Source: Symbiodinium natans
Taxonomy: Eukaryota > Sar > Dinophyceae > Suessiales > Symbiodiniaceae
Length of the DNA stretch: 64,000 bases
NCBI GenBank assembly: GCA_905221605.1
Contig: CAJNDS010002621.1
Location: forward strand, 248,001-312,000
Reading direction: 5' to 3'
Under the pieces are notes generated by a model, which was not told the DNA's origin, made no database searches, and saw only the letters and a program-made list of their open reading frames with translations. The position numbers and the translations under genes are program-made. Shown here piece after piece: positions 36,301 through 48,300 of this stretch (positions are counted from its first letter, which is position 1; every line of letters starts with the position of its first letter).

Positions 36301-39300
36301 CCCTAAACCCTAAACCCTAAACCCTAAACCCTAAACCCTAAACCCTAAACCCTAAACCCCGAGACAGCCTACAAAAAAGTAGTTTGTGCGTCTTAAGGTA
36401 ACCCTGTCCCGGTATCGAAGGGCTCCAGGTCATAAAAACATGCTTACCCCATCTTGCGACTCTCTTGCGCCAGAGCCGAGCTGGGGTGTTAGGGTTAAGG
36501 TTTATAGGGCTCATAGGGCTTAGGGTTTGGGGTTTTGGGTTTTGGGTTTAGGGTTTAGGGTTTAGGGTTTAAGTGTAGCTTGGAGGTTGATCGTACTTAG
36601 AAACCAAATCGTATTTGTACTTATAACCCACCTGTAAGCCCCTTGAGTGCCCTAATATGGTTCTAAGCACAGTTGTACAGTTAAAATTGGTGAATATGTA
36701 CCATGAACCTCCAAGTAGGGCTTATCAGGCTTAGGGCTAAGGGCTCAGGGCTTTCCGCCAGGGACTTCTGTACCCTGAGATGTCCCTGATAGGTTGAGTC
36801 GACGGGGTGGTATGCTGCACCAACCTCCCCTCTTTCACGGCCTGCACAGAGCCCACTCAGTTTGTTGTTCAGGATTTAGGGTTTGGGGTTTAGGGTTTAG
36901 GGTTCAGGGCTTGTTGAGCCTAAAGCCCTAAACCCCAAACCCAAAATGGCTGGATCGCCGGTACTCAGCACCTAGGCAGAGGGGGGGGGGGGGGGTGGAG
37001 GGGGAAGGGGGGACTAAACCTTAAACGCTAAGCCCTAATCCCGAAACCCGAAGCCCTAAGCCCTAAGCCCTAAGCCCTACACCCTAAACTTTAAACCCTA
37101 AACCCTAAACCCTAAACCCTAAACCCTAAACCCTAAACCCTAAACCCTAAACCCTAAACCCTCAACCCTAAACCCTAAACCCTAAACCCTAGGGTTTAGG
37201 GTTTAGGGTTTAGGGTTTAGGGTTTAGGGTTTAGGGTTTAGGGTTTAGGGTTTAGGGTTTAGGGTTTAGGGTTTAGGGTTTAGGGTTTATATAGGGCCTC
37301 AGGGTTCAGAGCTTGGGGTGCAAGCAGGAACGAGGGTTTAGGCCTAACGATTGGTCGGCTTGTTTGTCTTGCACCGCCCTCAAGAGTAAGAGCCACTATT
37401 TGCTCAAGTACCCCCCCCAAGAAACGAAAGACGATCATCCTTATATTGCCCTTACAAGGAAGAATTTTCATTTTGTTGGGATTCGGAAGCAAATGGTAGG
37501 GAGTGAGCATTTGACGCCCTGTATCTGTATATGCGACATCCGAGCTCTGCCATTGTGCCGTGCCTGAGGGAGTCTTTTGGCCCAAGCCTAAACCCTATAG
37601 ACCCGAAAAATTGAGTTTAGTGGGGCTTAGGGCTTAGAGTTTAGTGGGGCTTAGGGCTTAGAGTTCAGGGTGCAAGGTTCTTTAGAGATCCTAAGCTTCT
37701 AAAGCAGTTATGTTATACCAAACCCTCAACCCCTAAACCCAAACAAAGACTCTCAACCCCAAACCCTTGCGCCCAGAAGCCTAGAACCCCAAACTCTCAA
37801 ATCCCAAATCAAAGCCGCAAGCGCAACCCAAACCCCAAAAACCCTAAATCCTTACTTGTAGCCCCTAGACCCCCTAAGCCCTAAAACCTCTAAAGTCTCA
37901 ATCCCTAAACCCCGACCTTCTAAGCCTAAAACCCCTGAAGCCTCTAACCCTTTAGGGTTTAGGGTTTAGGGTTTAGGGTTTTAGGGTTTTAGGGTTTTAG
38001 GGTTTTAGGGTTTTAGGGTTTTAGGGTTTTAGGGTTTTAGGGTTTTAGGGTTTTAGGGTTTTAGGGTTTAGGGTTTAGGGTTTAGGGTCTCGAAACAAAC
38101 CCTGGAGGCACTGGCGCTTACCTGGTCGGCCTCCACCATCCGGGCATGCGTGAAGACCAGGAGTTTAGGGTTGAGGGTTGAGGGTTTTCGGTTTATGGTT
38201 TTAGGGCGTTTTTAAGGCGGGTCCAGGTACCCATGTAGGTGTAGGGTTTAGGGGCTCAGGGTTTAGGGTCTTCGGTTTGCCCGGAGAAACGCCCCTGCAA
38301 CCCAGAGAAAAGTGTGGTGTACTTGACAGTACCCTGTCCCCTTTGGCATCACAATAAGTGCACCGAACCTGTTCCGGACCTAAACCCTAAACCCTAAACC
38401 CTAAACCCTAAACCCTAAACCCTAAACCCTAAACCCTAAACCCTAAACCGTGGAAGGCTTTGCCAGCAGCACTTGCTGAAGCTCGCGGATGACGCCCATC
38501 GGCTGGAGACGGCTGCGGTGCGGATCCAGGCCGAACGGAGGACCTTAGGGTTAGGCTTTATTAGGGTTTAGGGTTTAGGGTTTGTGTAGGGGTTAGGGTT
38601 TAGGGTTTAGGGTGGTGAGGGGCTTCGTTACTATACCTGATCTACCTCGAGAGCTTTGTGCACTTCCACTACCTAAGTCATCTTGTGCTTTACAGCGCAA
38701 GCTAGGAGCCCTGTAACTCTCCATACATCTAGGGCATCGCGGGGACACCCCACTGTAGGATCTAGGGCTCCCATGTCTTGTAGGACTTTTTTTGGCAACG
38801 GGGTATACCCCTAAACCCTAAACCATCAACCCCCAAAATGAAGCCTAAACCGCGTGTTTGGGCTAAATCCAGAAATCGTCCATGAAAGTTTCAAGCTCTA
38901 AACTCTAAGCTCTAAACTCAACAACCCTAAACTTACTAAACCGAAAGCCTCACAACCGCAACTTTATACCCAACACTTCCCACCAAGCCCCAACACTTTA
39001 AGCCCCAAACCCTACGCCCCAAGCCCCATGCCCTAAGCTGCCTAAGCCCTAAACCCTAAACCCTAAACCCTAAACCCTAAACCCTAAACCCTAAACCCTA
39101 AACCCTAAACCCTAAACCCTAAACCCTAAACCCTAAACCCTAAACCCTAAACCCTAAACCACACCCAGGCCTGGTGTCGCCGCTGCCGCCGGCGACAGGT
39201 CTGGGTCACCACCGCCACGGCGCTTTTGGACGCGAAATCCTCCCTGGGCCACTGGGCGTAGGTAGGGCTCAGGGTTCTAGGGAGGCTTGCGTCCCTAAAC

Positions 39301-42300
39301 CCCTAAACACCTAAACCCCTAAACCCCTAAACCCCTAAACCCCTACACTCCTAAACCCCTGCACCCCTAAACCCCTAAACCGCCTAAACCGCCTAAACCG
39401 CCCAAGCCCCTAAACCCCAGACTTGTCTCCAAAGTATGCCATATCCCCTGTTAAGGGACTTGAATCCTATGACCCATCCCTTTAAATGGATCTATGCCCA
39501 TGGTCAGGTTTAGGGTTAAGGGGTTCAGGCTTTAGGGCTAAACCTAAACTTATATAAATATCGGAATATCTGTGGAATCCACCGCCCACGGATGCTTGGA
39601 AACTAAGTAGTTGCGTCGTACCCGGTGCATTGTGCCGGACGCGCAGCCCCCTCTCCCTGCCCCCGCGGTTCTTGCCTCAAACCACAAAGGAACTCAACAA
39701 TAATCGCAGCAAACAAGAACCCTTAAAACGTATAAGAACCCAAAACCTAAACCACCACACTCTAAACCCCAAAGCCAATCCAAATTTTGCTTCACCCCGG
39801 TGGCCCAGCTATGGTTATATGGTTATTCGGCTCTGGGCGGGCTAGGGTCGCTTGCAACCTCCAGGTTTCGGGGTTCTTCTACTACTAATTTCTTAAGAAT
39901 CCAGAAAAATATATAATATTCTCCCGTGTTAAGGGAAGTATAGGGACCATTGTTTTTTTATTCTTTTGGGTTTCTTACGCAAATAGTAGGCTAAGGCACT
40001 TCAAGTTACCTCAACGAGCTTCAGCCCCTGTACATATGGAGATGATCCCAAATGCCGGCGTCAATGACATGAAGGCTTCGTGGTTTCCCGATGGCCAAAT
40101 ATATCAGCACCCTAAACCCTAAATCCTAAACCCTAAACCCTGAACCCTAAACCCTAAACCCTGAACCCTAGACCGTCTGGCATTCCACAACCAAGGCCCA
40201 GCCGACGTGCCGGCAACACCGCCGGCGTCCGGCCGAGCACTGCCGAAGGAGCCGGGTTTGGGGTTTAGGGTTTAGGGTTTAGGGTTTAGGTTTATTTATA
40301 TAGGGTTAAGGGTTAAGGGTTTACGCCCCAAGCCTTTAAAGCTTGTCAAGCTCTATAAAGCTCAAGCCGTGAACCCTGCAAGCCGTAAATCACAAAAGCC
40401 GCTTTTAACCGCAAACGTGGGAAGGGCACACGGTAGCCAAGTGGGCCAGATGGACAAATTCCCCTTAAAAGGTAGCTGAAAGGGGGCTCCTCCGATAGTC
40501 CTTTTAATTTCAGCGGTTTAGGGTATAGGGTTTAGGGTTTCGGGTTTAGGGTTTTGGGTTTAGGGCATAGGGCGATTAGGTGTAGGTAGTTATAGTGTGT
40601 TAAAACGGGTGCATCCAATTTGGATGCCTGTCTGTAGCAGAATCCCGTGAAGAGCGCAAGGACCCTCAGCATGGGACTCATAATTTTTAGGGAACCCCAA
40701 GCCCCCTACTAAAGCCCCAAACCCCCAAAACCGTGTAAACCCCTAAACCCCTAAACCCCTAAACCCCTAAACCCCTAAACCCCTAAACCCCAAAACCCCA
40801 AAACCCCAAACCCCAATCCCCAAACCCCCAAGCCCCTTAACCTAAACCCTAAATCCTGAGCCTCAACCGAGGACTCCCCGGATCCTCAGGCAGAGAGCCT
40901 TCCCGCACCCAGTCGTGGCTACAAAGCCCTCCACGCGACTTGGACGGGTTTTGGGGTTTAGGGTTTAGGGTTTTGGGTTTCGGGTTTAGGGTTTAGGGTT
41001 TAGGTGTAGGTTCTTCACGCACAGGGTTTAGGGCTGAGGCTTGACGATTTACAGGCTTTGGGGCTTCAAGGGTTTTAAATTATAAGTGGGTTCTTGGGTT
41101 TGGAGTTCGGAAGGGTTTTTTTGGTTCCGCAGTCCGCAGTTCTTGACTCGGTTTAGGGTTTAGGGTTTAGGGTTTAGGGTTTAGGGTTTAGGGTTTAGGG
41201 TTTAGGGTTTAGGGTTTAGGGGCTACTTTGGGCATGGTTAGGGCTACCCAGACTCCCCCCTCTCCCCCAAACTTCATGCACCAAGCTGTCCTGGCTCTCA
41301 TAAACAATGTTTTCTTACTAGCTGAATGAGTACACTTTACACGTTTTGGGATACTATACTCCCTCTAGACCTGAAAGTGTACACTTGTCGGGGCTTGTGA
41401 ACTGAGCAACTAAGTTTTTGAGAGCCAGGACAAATTTTGGTGTATCCATGTACAGTGTACTACTTTTGAGCCAAAAGGACACATTTGTTTTGCTTCATCG
41501 ACGCAGCGTTTAGGGGGTTAGGGTTTAGGCGTTTGTGCCCTTCATGTTTGGTTTGTAGGGGTTTAGGGTTTTAAGCCTTGGAGGTCCCGATGCCTGTTTA
41601 GGGGTCGAGACTGTGAAGGTTCACTAAGGATCCCCGCAAAGTAGTTCCAAGATCGCAAACCGTACACAACCCCAAACCCTAAACCCGAAACCCTTTCAGG
41701 GTCATCATCCTCCGTCGTCATACCCGCGCTCTTTCGGGAGCTAAGCTACAGTAGGGGAGGGTTCAGGGCTTAGGGTGTCCTGGCACAACTTTCAAGATGA
41801 ACATGGGGGTTTTACCCCCCCCCCCCCCCCCAATATAGATCACCCACATGGAAGGATTCCCTTAAAATAAGGATAGTTTCATGGGCCCTGAATATGGTCC
41901 CTTACCCTCTTTAAAGTATTCTGATGTATGGGCCCTTGGGTTGTGTAGGGTACACAAAAGCGTATAAGGGGGTCTGTTCAGGGCCCATACAAAGGGACCG
42001 TGAAACTACCTAAGATGTGTTCTAAGGTTAGGGGGGCTTTCTCTCTTCGGATCCCTCAACCCTAAACCCTAAACCCTGTAGTTCCTTATGTAAAGAGATG
42101 TTGGCATCCTCAGGCTAAGCACTACCATTTCCTGGTAGGGTTTGGGGTTTGGGGTTGGGGTGTAGGATTTGGGTTTAGGGTTTAGGGTTTGGGGTTTAGG
42201 GATTAGGGTTATAAGGGTAGTAGGCTGAAGGGTTTCCATCACCATAGCCCACCAAAACAAGATAGACAGAAAGGGGGGGGGGGGGGGGGGGGGCTTCTCT

Positions 42301-45300
42301 ACCTGGAGAGCGGAAGATCAAGCATGCAGCCGAAACCAACCCTAAACCCTAAACCCTAAACCCTAAACGGTCGAGGGTGTCGGGGTGTGGGTGTTAGGAT
42401 GTTAGGGCTTCGGGTCTATGGTGTTAGAGTGTTTGTTAGGGTGTAGGGTTTAGAGTGTTCGGGTGTTAGGGTGTTAGGGTGTTAGGGTCTAGGGTTTAGG
42501 GTGATAGTGTTTAGAGTATCTAGGCCACTGTTGTTGTGAACTCGAATCTCCCAAGGCAAAGCGGGCCAACCTAAGCGAGACGGTACGCACGCGGTCGCCT
42601 GGACTCTTGGAAGAATGTGGCATGGGTTATTAAGGTTCAGGGTTTAGTTTAGGGTTTAGGGTTTAGGGTTTAGGGTTATGACGTCCAGCTGTGCACCGGG
42701 CAGACATATCTGAAAATGCAGTTATGCAGGAATAATGTAGGTCAAAAATGCAGATCTCGACCTTCTCCATCGCAACAATGAGGGAAAAATGCAGACCCAA
42801 TTCTCCTCCATTTTCTGGTTTCTGTATATAAAAGGCTGCATGACGGCTCCTACTTTTGTGTACGATAGATATACACACATTTCATACATGCTCGGATAAA
42901 TCCCCGTCTATTTTTTCGAGAGTCCCCGACGCCGAAATTTATGGACGAGTCGCCTGCTGCCATAAATAGCCACAGCCCCCGAAATATGCAACCCCCTTCC
43001 CCGTCCGCCTGTTGCTACTTAGGGGTGGGGGCCGGGGGCCATGCAACCCACACGAGCATCTATCCTGGCCCCGGCAGCCCAACCCTCATTTTACCTTCAT
43101 TCCTGCAGTGAGGCCCAGGCCAGCCTCCATTTTTCCGGCATTCCTGAAAAACGGCCACCTCCATTTTTCCTCCATTTTCCTTGCAAAATGGAGGAACAAT
43201 GGAGGAAAAATGAAGGCAAAATGGAGGAACCTCATTCCAGAATGGAGGCAGAATGGAGGCAGGAGTCCAGCCTCATTCTGCGGGCGACCCCCACCCGGCC
43301 CTACCGGGCATACCCCGGCACCCTTCTGCACTTCAAACTCGAACCGTTTGGAATCTCGACATTCAGACTGGCGTGCCCTGTAATTGTCCAGCTGCGCCGG
43401 TTTAAAGTAATGACGCAGATAAAGAAGTGCCAGGTTCTTGTTCACTAGACTTTCAGCATCAAACTCAGCTGTGATTTTGATTTTGTGCGCGCTGGCCCAA
43501 CACCTACCTGACGCTTGCGAGAAAAAGTGAGAGAAGCTAGAATGCCTTGATTTCGCCAGCATTCTTGATTGAGGCCAGGAATGGAGGCGGCTTTGCCTCC
43601 ATTCCTCTACCCTCATTTTTTGGATGCTGCCCCCATTCTGCTATTCTGGGTGTCTGCAATGATGGGCTTCATAAGTTTAGGGTTTAGGGTTTAGGGTGTA
43701 GGGTGTAGGGTGTAGGGTGTAGGGTGTAGGGTTCGGGACCAATGAACCCATACAGGGTGCATGGTCCACAGACCTCTAGGACTTGTAGTCGTGCAGGTAC
43801 ATGAACTCAATTTTCAGGATAGCGGCTTGCGAAACCCTAATTCCTAGACGCTAAACCTTAAAATTCAGGCTTGGTGTTTCTAGTCGTGGCTGGGGTTGAA
43901 AACTTGTTGCCAACCGCGTCTGGGTATTACCATCCTCCACTTGAAGGCTGCGGTTTTCGAGTCAGATAGAGACTCAAGAACTGAGCTAGGAGTATGCCTA
44001 CCTTCATGCACTCCCTCAAGTTTCCTACTAACCCAACCCTCAAGAACCCTGAACCCTAAACCCTAAACCCTGTCCGCTGACATCCGGCGCTGGAGGCTCG
44101 CCGGGAATGGGATATCCGGACCTGGCGACGTCAAGGAGGATGGGGAAAAACAGTGTTCGTTTGGGGTGTGTAGATGTCCAAATGTGCGTATAAACCGACG
44201 CAGTCTGAAAGATTCAGGCGGGGATGTAACATACTTCTCGGCAAGAGCTGTTTCTGCCCCATAAATGTTCTTATAAACGCGCGATATGAAGAGAACACAT
44301 TGTTCGCCCGTACATTCATGTCGTCCTGTCATTCACTCCATAATAATATTCGACCCTAAATCCTAACTAGCTTTAAATTTAAACCCTAAACCCTAACTAG
44401 ACCGAAACCCTAAACCCAAAAATCCCAAACCCTAAACCCCAAACCCTAAACCCCAAACCCCAAACCTCAAACCCCAAACCCCAAACCTCAAACCCCAAAC
44501 CCCAAACCCTAAACCCCAAACCCCAACCCTAAACCCTAAACCTATGAGCCACCCCAAACGTCAGGACCAGCCCAGGGCGCCAGCTGCTGCGGAGCGGCTC
44601 AAAGAAAGTCGCTGCGGCAAGCGCCCAGGCTTGGCCTTTTGGAGGGTTTAGGGTTTAGGGTTTAGGGTTTAGGGTTTAGGGTTTAGGGTTTAGGGTTTAG
44701 GGTTTAGGGTGGTTTAGGTTGTCAAAGGATCATATGTATATTGTTATAGAATATACATGTACACTATATACATATATATATGGATAGGGTTTGGGGTTTG
44801 GGGTTTACGGTTTAGGGTTTTCGATAGGGTTTTAGGGTTTAGGACTTAGAGTTGGCGGGGGAGTAGGGTGATAGGGGGCTTGGGGTGTCTCGCCGTTTTT
44901 TGGTTGGAGTGGGGTAATGGAAAGGAGGGGATTGATGCGCAACCCTAAACCCCAAACCCTAAAACCTAAACCCTAAACCCTAAACCCTAAACCCAAAACC
45001 CTAACTGTTTTTCATGTGGTGATGCCGGAGAGAGCTTGTTGCCCTAAACCCTAAACCCTCAACTCTAGCGCCTTTTAACTTTTTAAGCCCCAAGGCCTAA
45101 GTAACCAAACATGCCACACCCGCAACCTCGGAACATACAAATCTATCTATCTATCTATCTATATATCTATACATATATATATATATATATCGGCATCTCC
45201 ATATATGAGCACATATATATATATATATATATACATATATGGGCATCTCCCAGGAGCCCCCCAAAAAGGCACCCCCCCCCCTCCAATTATCGGAAAACCC

Positions 45301-48300
45301 CCCACATTGTGTTTATGTCCATATACCCACCTTGAGCTAGGATGCCTTCGTATACCCTGTTTCCCGTATTTTGTTGGGGGTTGGGATCCTCATACCCCTA
45401 AACCCTAAACGCTAAACCCTAAACCCTAAACCCTAAACCCTAAACACCTGGGTTCCGGGGTGCCACGCAGGCGTACAGGCGAATCTCCATCCCAAAAACC
45501 GAACTTCTAAAAAGCTTGAAGCCCGGCCCTGAACCACAAGCCCTAAGACCCCAAGCAACACCCAAGCCCTTCCTTATACCTCCATGTGTAACCCTAAACC
45601 CAAACCCCTAAACCCTGAACCCTGAAGCCTAAACCCATCACAAAAGCCTTAAGCACTCGCAGCAGGGCGCGCGCCCCACGGCCTGTGGCCCCGCAAGGAA
45701 AGACTGGCTTTAGAGATCATTTGGGTCTTCTAGAAGGGTTTAGGGTTTAGGGTTTCGGGGTTATAGAGAGAGCTGGAATGCTTGGGGTCGACAGGTTTAA
45801 TGAGGGTTTAGGGGTCATTGACCAGCATCTGGCAAGCATGTGAAGCTCTTTCAAGACAAGCCAGCTGGGGTGTTGTTCTGCAGTACGCTTGCGGAGGAAC
45901 GGGGTCCTGTCTTGTCAGCAGCCCTACCTGATAAAGAAATCCCAAACCCTCTGTTGTTGAAGGTTTTCACTAGGGATACAACCCTTATAGGAATCTTCGG
46001 TTATGAAAGCAAACGCTGGGCTTCGGTTTGTTAAGGTAAAGCCTATGCCCTGAACTCGAGCTTTCGAACTCCAAGGGACCTCGTGTTACGTGTTTGGACG
46101 AAGTTCAGACTGCCCAAAGAAGGCAAGTGCTGACATATTAGGGTCCAGGGTTTGGGGTTTAGGGTTTAGGGTTGAGAACTTAGGGTTTTTCTGGTTCAGG
46201 GCCTTAGCTCTAAACCCTCATAGGGATCCGAAATCTTCCCGGCTCTGACCGTTGCCGGCATGTTAACGTCTCACGCTCTTGCCGGCCAAAGACCGTGCGG
46301 CACAAAGTGCGGTGCTACCTAGAAGACACAAATGAGTGGTGGCGTGGTTCACTGACATCGGGTTTAGGATTATTAGGGTTTAATTCGGCTTTAGGCTTTA
46401 GGGTTCAGGTTCTCTCGAATACGGTCTCCTTATGTGTTCGTATTCTACAACGTGGCCTTGTATGTAATTGGGGGTACCCTCGGAAGGGCTTGTACTTTGG
46501 AGCAAGCCCTATGTGATTACTCGGATGCAGAGCCCCTAAGCCCTAAACCGATATTCAGGGTTCAGGGCTTCGGGTTTCGGGTCTAGGAGGTGCTTGGCTC
46601 TCTCTGGCTCATTTGTCTTCGGAGAATCGGTGAGGAACTCGGCGAAGCGGCTGGTCATCGAATGAGCGCACACCTGCTTCAGGAATGAGGGTTCTGGTCG
46701 TAAGGTAGCTTTCACCCTAAACCCTCAACCCTAAACCTTAGGTAGTGGGCTTAGGGAGAAGCTTTCCTGCTCTAGGTTCAAGATGGCGTTTAAGTACACC
46801 AAAAAGCGCATCCTGGTTCCACGTAGAGCTACAAGGGCCCTGAGTTGGGATATCAGCGTGTCAGCTTAGGTGACACGTCCTCTCAAACCCTAAAACCCAA
46901 GCCGTTGGTCTGGTGGGGTCTCTACAACCCAAACCGTTGGTCTAGGGTTTTGGGGTTTTGGGTTTAGAAGTTTAGGGTCACAGAAGACATCGCAGGACTC
47001 AGCCCACCTCCCCCCCCTCCCTCCTCCCTCCATCTTGAACTCAGCACCCGAAGCCGCCCCTAAACCCCAAACTCTAAGCCTTAAACCCTAGACCCTAAGC
47101 CCCCGAAACACCCTAAACCCCCCCGAACCCTGAACCCCCTAAACCCTCAGCCCCACCCGATTCGTGAGCTTGGGGCCCAATTCCTGCTTCCACCTGAGGC
47201 CATCACACCACCGACGGCCGGGACCTTGGGAGGTTGTGGTTTAGGGTTTAGGGTTTAGGGTTTAGGGTTTAGGGTTTAGGGTTTAGGGTTTAGGGTTTAG
47301 GGTTTAGGGTTTAGGGTTTAGGGTTTAGGGTTTAGGGATTGTAGAGTTCCAAGAAGGATTTAGATTTCGGTTTTTAGGGTTTAGGGCATAGGGTTTCCGA
47401 AACTAAGTCTTCAACCCTCCCTAAACTTCGGGTTTAGAGCTCAGCATTCCTGGTTTAGGGACCTTTTGGTGTCTAGGGACCTTTTGTTCATTGGATGAGG
47501 ATTTGGATTCGTGTGATCCAACGCACTTACAGCAGCTTTCGCAAGAAAGGGATCTCTCCGACCCTAAACCCCAAACCCCAAACCCCAAACCCCAAACCCC
47601 AAACCCCAAACCCCAAACCCCAAACCCTAAACCCTAAACCCTATTAACCCTAAACCCTAAACCCTAACCCTAAACTCTAAACCCTAAACGCCCATGTCGT
47701 CAAGCTCTTGGAATTAAAAACTTTTAGCAGCACGAGGCTCGTATGCAAACTCTTGGCACTGGTGGCCGGCAGTGTTTCAGGATAAGGTCACTACCTGACG
47801 GCTCTATGTAGTTCCTTGTTGGTTTAGCCATAGGGGATTCTAGTTACTACCCCAGACAGGTACTACATAGGAGCCTTTAGGTACTGCTTCCGGACAAGGT
47901 CACTACTGTCACATTCAGTGGCCTCAGCACGTTGCGACTGAAGTCGTGCCTTGTTATCCTGGGCCATAGATTTTTTTTCTGGGTACTTTTTTCTGGAAAT
48001 GATCTGGGCCCGTGTCGAACTCCAGAATGTTGCGCTGCTGATGTCGTGACCATAAACCCTAAAACCGCATAAAGCCTTGAACCCCAGATCCGAAATTCTG
48101 GAGATCCCCCTATTCCCATGAACCCTAACCTAAACCCTAAGATGGTCTAGGGTTTAGGGTTTAGCTTCAAGGGCTAAGGCTATTTAGGGATAGTTACGCC
48201 AAAGAAAGGCTTTTCGAGGAGGGAACCTAGGGGGGGGGGGGGGGGTGTGGTAGTATAGAGGGGAGTAGTAGGGCAACCCATGAGTTTAGGGTTTAGGGTT

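Larger units (their letters stand above)
35920..38456. other. Intron: head-to-head telomeric array, family A element, octamer array
   Basis: TTTAGGG/GGGGTTT at 35955-36108, CCCTAAA at 36262-36360, family A at 36579-36716, poly-G at 36980-36996, head-to-head CCCTAAA/TTTAGGG at 37070-37290, TTTTAGGG octamers at 37975-38070, CCCTAAA at 38380-38450. Unique DNA at 37300-37600 shows no supported exon. Confidence 0.72.
39199..42660. other. Repeat-rich intron region with two possible exons
   Basis: Arrays at 39297-39415 (CCCCTAAA), 40262-40295, 40500-40565, 40735-40815 (CCCCTAAA), 40945-41010, 41153-41222, 42170-42210, 42340-42370 and GTGTTAGG units at 42400-42500. Fold-backs at 39880-39989, 41279-41442 and 41873-42014. 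Poly-C at 41817-41832, poly-G at 42272-42293. GC-rich AG|G-bounded segments at 40196-40255 and 40890-40940 may be exons. Confidence 0.6.
43680..47198. other. Last part of helicase intron 32: arrays, microsatellite, possible exons
   Basis: GGGTGTA units at 43690-43732; CCCTAAA/CCCCAAA at 44370-44542; TTTAGGG at 44642-44712; TATA-rich DNA at 44735-44785 and 45138-45243; CCCTAAA at 45395-45448. GC-rich AG|G-bounded pieces at 44575-44627 and 45666-45708. 45840-47160 is mostly unique with scattered telomeric units and no supported gene. Confidence 0.6.

Noticed and set aside
43086-43616. 176-codon minus ORF and two plus ORFs over the ATGGAGG block
   Set aside because: Open frames arise from the repeated ATGGAGG/CCTCCAT unit; no domain.
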